From contig NZ_GL890828.1 of assembly GCF_000211815.1 (NCBI RefSeq), forward strand, positions 28,767-92,766: DNA of 64,000 nucleotides, read 5' to 3'. The notes below the pieces were generated by a model that was not told where the DNA came from, did no database searches, and was given only the letters and a program-made list of their open reading frames with translations. Made by a program: the position numbers and the translations under genes. How positions within the stretch are numbered: position 1 is the stretch's first letter; each line of letters starts with the position of its first letter. Of the stretch, positions 62,435 through 64,000 are shown in pieces. The stretch is from Moorena producens 3L. GTDB taxonomy: Bacteria; Cyanobacteriota; Cyanobacteriia; Cyanobacteriales; Coleofasciculaceae.

Positions 62435-63750
62435 GTGAACTACCCCAACCTACTTGGCCTATGGCCACGCTACGCGAATGTAGAGGTTGGGGCTTCCAGC
62501 TTCACGGAAGAATGCCTCAACTTGGACGGACGTCCACGTCTTGGTCTTACTTCTTCTCCACTGGCGTTAACCTCCCCCGTCCCAGAGGAGGATAGCATTC
62601 TGATACCTTCTGCTCTGATATTATTTGCCGCATTACCATCTCTGTCGTGATGAGTTCCACAACTTGGACAAGTCCAAGCCCTTACATCAAGCGGTAACTC
62701 CTTGATTTGATAATGACAATTAGAGCAGGTTTTAGAGCTGGGGAACCACCGGTTTATCTCAACCAATACCTTTCCTTCTTTTTCACACTTATAAGAAAGG
62801 AAATTGACAAAGATTCCCCAACCCAGGTCAGATATTGCTTTAGCTAGTTTATGGTTACGAACCATGCCCTTGACATTTAGGTTTTCGACTACCACTACTT
62901 GATTCTGATCAACTATTTTTCTGGATAGCTTATGCAGGTAGTCTTGGCGGACATTTCCAATCCGTTCGTATACTTTAGCTACAATTTTTCTGGCTTTTTT
63001 TCGCCCGTTACTGCTCTTCTTCTTTCGAGCAGCGATACGTTGCTTTTTGGCTAATTTTTTTTCGTATTTAGCTAGATGCTTGGGATTACCAAATTTAGAG
63101 GTCTTTTCGCCGTCGTAGGTGATCGCAAAATCTTTGATGCCCAAATCAATCCCGATAACCTTTCCTTCTGTGGAAGGCTGCCTGTCCTCTGATTCATACT
63201 CCATCAGCACAGAAGCATAGTATTTCCCAGACGGAGTCCTGCTGACGGTAACAGTCTTGATTTCTCCATCTAATGGTCGGTGTATTATTGCCTTGACAGT
63301 TCCCAGTTTTCCAGGAAACTTAAGGCAATCTCCTACGCGGCATACGCGCTGTGGATATTGGATTGATTGGCGATGATGATATGACTTGAATCTAGGATAT
63401 TTTGCTCTACCCTCAAAAAAATTTTGATATGCACGGCTAAGATTTAGACTCACAGCTTGCAACACCTGAGAGTAGCAATCTTTTAGCCATTCAGTTTCTT
63501 TATCTTTTTTGAGTTTTGGCAACATAGCATTGAGGGCAGCGCGAGACAACCCTTTACCGGTTTCTTTGTAGGTTTCTATGCACTGATTCAATGCATAATT
63601 CCACCACCAGCGGGCACAGCCAAAGTGCTGAGCAAGTATATGAACTTGTTCTTGAGTTGGATAGATCCTGACCTTGACTGCTTGATGTCTTATTGCTTTG
63701 ACCTCATTTATCGACATATGTACCATTATATATATTTTGTGGTACATCGT
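62435..63750 (-). mobile_element. Stand-alone IS200/IS605-group TnpB element
   Basis: Carries tnpB only, no Y1 transposase. Right end: CCCCAACCT...AGGTTGGGG (62443-62451 with 62484-62492, minus orientation) then tagTTCAC ending about 62435. Left end: an 8-bp hairpin ATGTACCA...TGGTACAT (63718-63747) just upstream of the tnpB start. The right-end loop is 32 bases because a cgcgtagcgtggccataggcc repeat sits in it. The right end lies only 35 bases upstream of the menD start codon. Confidence 0.78.
62470..63717 (-). CDS. tnpB: TnpB RNA-guided endonuclease
   Basis: 415 residues from ATG 63717; ATGs at 63726 and 63747 are alternatives but fall in or next to the left-end hairpin. RuvC residues are all present: Asp191 (GIDLGIKDFA), Glu278 (VVVENLNVKGM) and the final HDRDGNAANNI (Asp358/Asp360). 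The zinc finger is CSNC at 331-334 and CPSC at 350-353. The N-terminal WED/REC part (KVRIYPTQEQVHILAQHFG) is intact, so it may be active. The C-terminal tail is basic (RPRRGRPSKL), and the last codons and stop lie inside the right-end structure, as expected when the guide RNA overlaps the gene end. Confidence 0.93.
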   Translation of the reverse strand: MSINEVKAIRHQAVKVRIYPTQEQVHILAQHFGCARWWWNYALNQCIETYKETGKGLSRAALNAMLPKLKKDKETEWLKDCYSQVLQAVSLNLSRAYQNFFEGRAKYPRFKSYHHRQSIQYPQRVCRVGDCLKFPGKLGTVKAIIHRPLDGEIKTVTVSRTPSGKYYASVLMEYESEDRQPSTEGKVIGIDLGIKDFAITYDGEKTSKFGNPKHLAKYEKKLAKKQRIAARKKKSSNGRKKARKIVAKVYERIGNVRQDYLHKLSRKIVDQNQVVVVENLNVKGMVRNHKLAKAISDLGWGIFVNFLSYKCEKEGKVLVEINRWFPSSKTCSNCHYQIKELPLDVRAWTCPSCGTHHDRDGNAANNIRAEGIRMLSSSGTGEVNASGEEVRPRRGRPSKLRHSSVKLEAPTSTFA

Positions 63751-63774
63751 CAACCCATCGCTAAAAGTTTTTGT

Positions 63775-63801
63775 TCGCTTAGCGTGGCCTACGGCCAAGG
63801 G
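63775..63801. repeat. Palindromic repeat copy ttcgcttagcgtggcctacggccaagg
   Basis: One more member of the tagcgtGGCCtaCGGCCaagg family. It lies between the TnpB element and the intron-like sequence. Confidence 0.7.
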
Positions 63802-64000
63802 GCTATCCATCCCCACCCGTCGCAGGGATGGGGAATTTCGCCCCCTCAAACTCCCCTGTTACGGTCGATGCCTGGTATTACCCAGGGCACCTCCGCTTCA
63901 GAACTGGACGTGAAACTTTCGCCTCATCCAGCTCCTGAATATCCTCAACCTTTCGGTTTGCCTTTCGGCTTGCTCCAGTGATTCTTGGTGGCAGCTTTGA
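63802..64000 (-). mobile_element. Group II intron-like fragment (extends beyond window)
   Basis: On the minus strand, GAGCTGGA at 63934-63927 pairs with TCCAGTTC at 63908-63901 around a TGAGGC-GAAA-GTTTCA hairpin, then gaagcggaggtgccctgggtaatacc follows. This is the structure seen just before the reading frame of many cyanobacterial group II introns. The intron-encoded protein should follow to the left, but repeats and the TnpB element are there instead, so only a 5' part seems to remain. The rest would be to the right of the window. Confidence 0.45.

Overview
The window looks like chromosome of a large, repeat-rich filamentous cyanobacterium of the Moorena/Lyngbya type. Photosystem II assembly factor Psb27, ferredoxin-dependent heme oxygenase, a FurA-type regulator, a DUF1816 protein and a Mo-nitrogenase C-terminal-like protein all point to Cyanobacteria. 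So do the many HIP1 octamers (GCGATCGC). The genus is inference, from the density of heptamer repeats and of cgcgtagcgtggcc-type palindromes. No rRNA, tRNA or CRISPR array was seen.

Layout. 1-12.5 kb is mostly core: the 3' end of rpe, a secreted glycosidase-like protein, psb27, the phosphate operon pstS-pstC-pstA-pstB read leftward behind a four-repeat Pho box, then bioB-bioY, lspA, furA, an oligopeptide ABC ATPase and a TetR regulator. The TetR gene is divergent from a membrane protein gene and two palindromic operators lie between them. 12.7-19.3 kb holds two membrane proteins, an FHA-ABC transporter, a 77-residue small protein and long repeat-filled spacers. 19.3-24.8 kb is accessory: a PAN-domain secreted protein, an Rpn nuclease, a toxin-antitoxin pair, two Uma2 proteins and a DUF4058 protein, separated by about 66-bp inverted-end repeats. 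25.3-34.6 kb returns to housekeeping: rsmG, an ECF-type ATPase, a TPR protein, a GIY-YIG-like protein, carA, a STAS protein, a Mini-III RNase and rlmB. 35.3-40.5 kb is a compact three-gene operon: a TPR-CHAT protease, a 118-residue linker protein and a coiled-coil membrane protein. It is the best candidate here for an undescribed system. 40.6-54.9 kb mixes minisatellites, an Rpn nuclease, a second small-protein paralog, an envelope-like protein, three glycosyltransferases, heme oxygenase and much repeat DNA. 55-64 kb holds mfd, a REC-GGDEF protein, menD, a stand-alone TnpB element and what looks like a group II intron fragment.

The strongest theme is repeat invasion. At least five families of short inverted-end elements, several heptamer satellites and a palindromic repeat fill the spacers. 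Members also sit in frame inside conserved genes: mfd, menD, a Uma2 gene, probably furA and the end of carA. One sits inside the right-end hairpin of the TnpB element. One inverted-end element is nested inside another, which shows that it moved. Other points worth checking are an apparent ATT start codon on the STAS gene, a second CXXC motif of FurA split by 15 residues, and an orphan IS605-like right end at about 48.6 kb.
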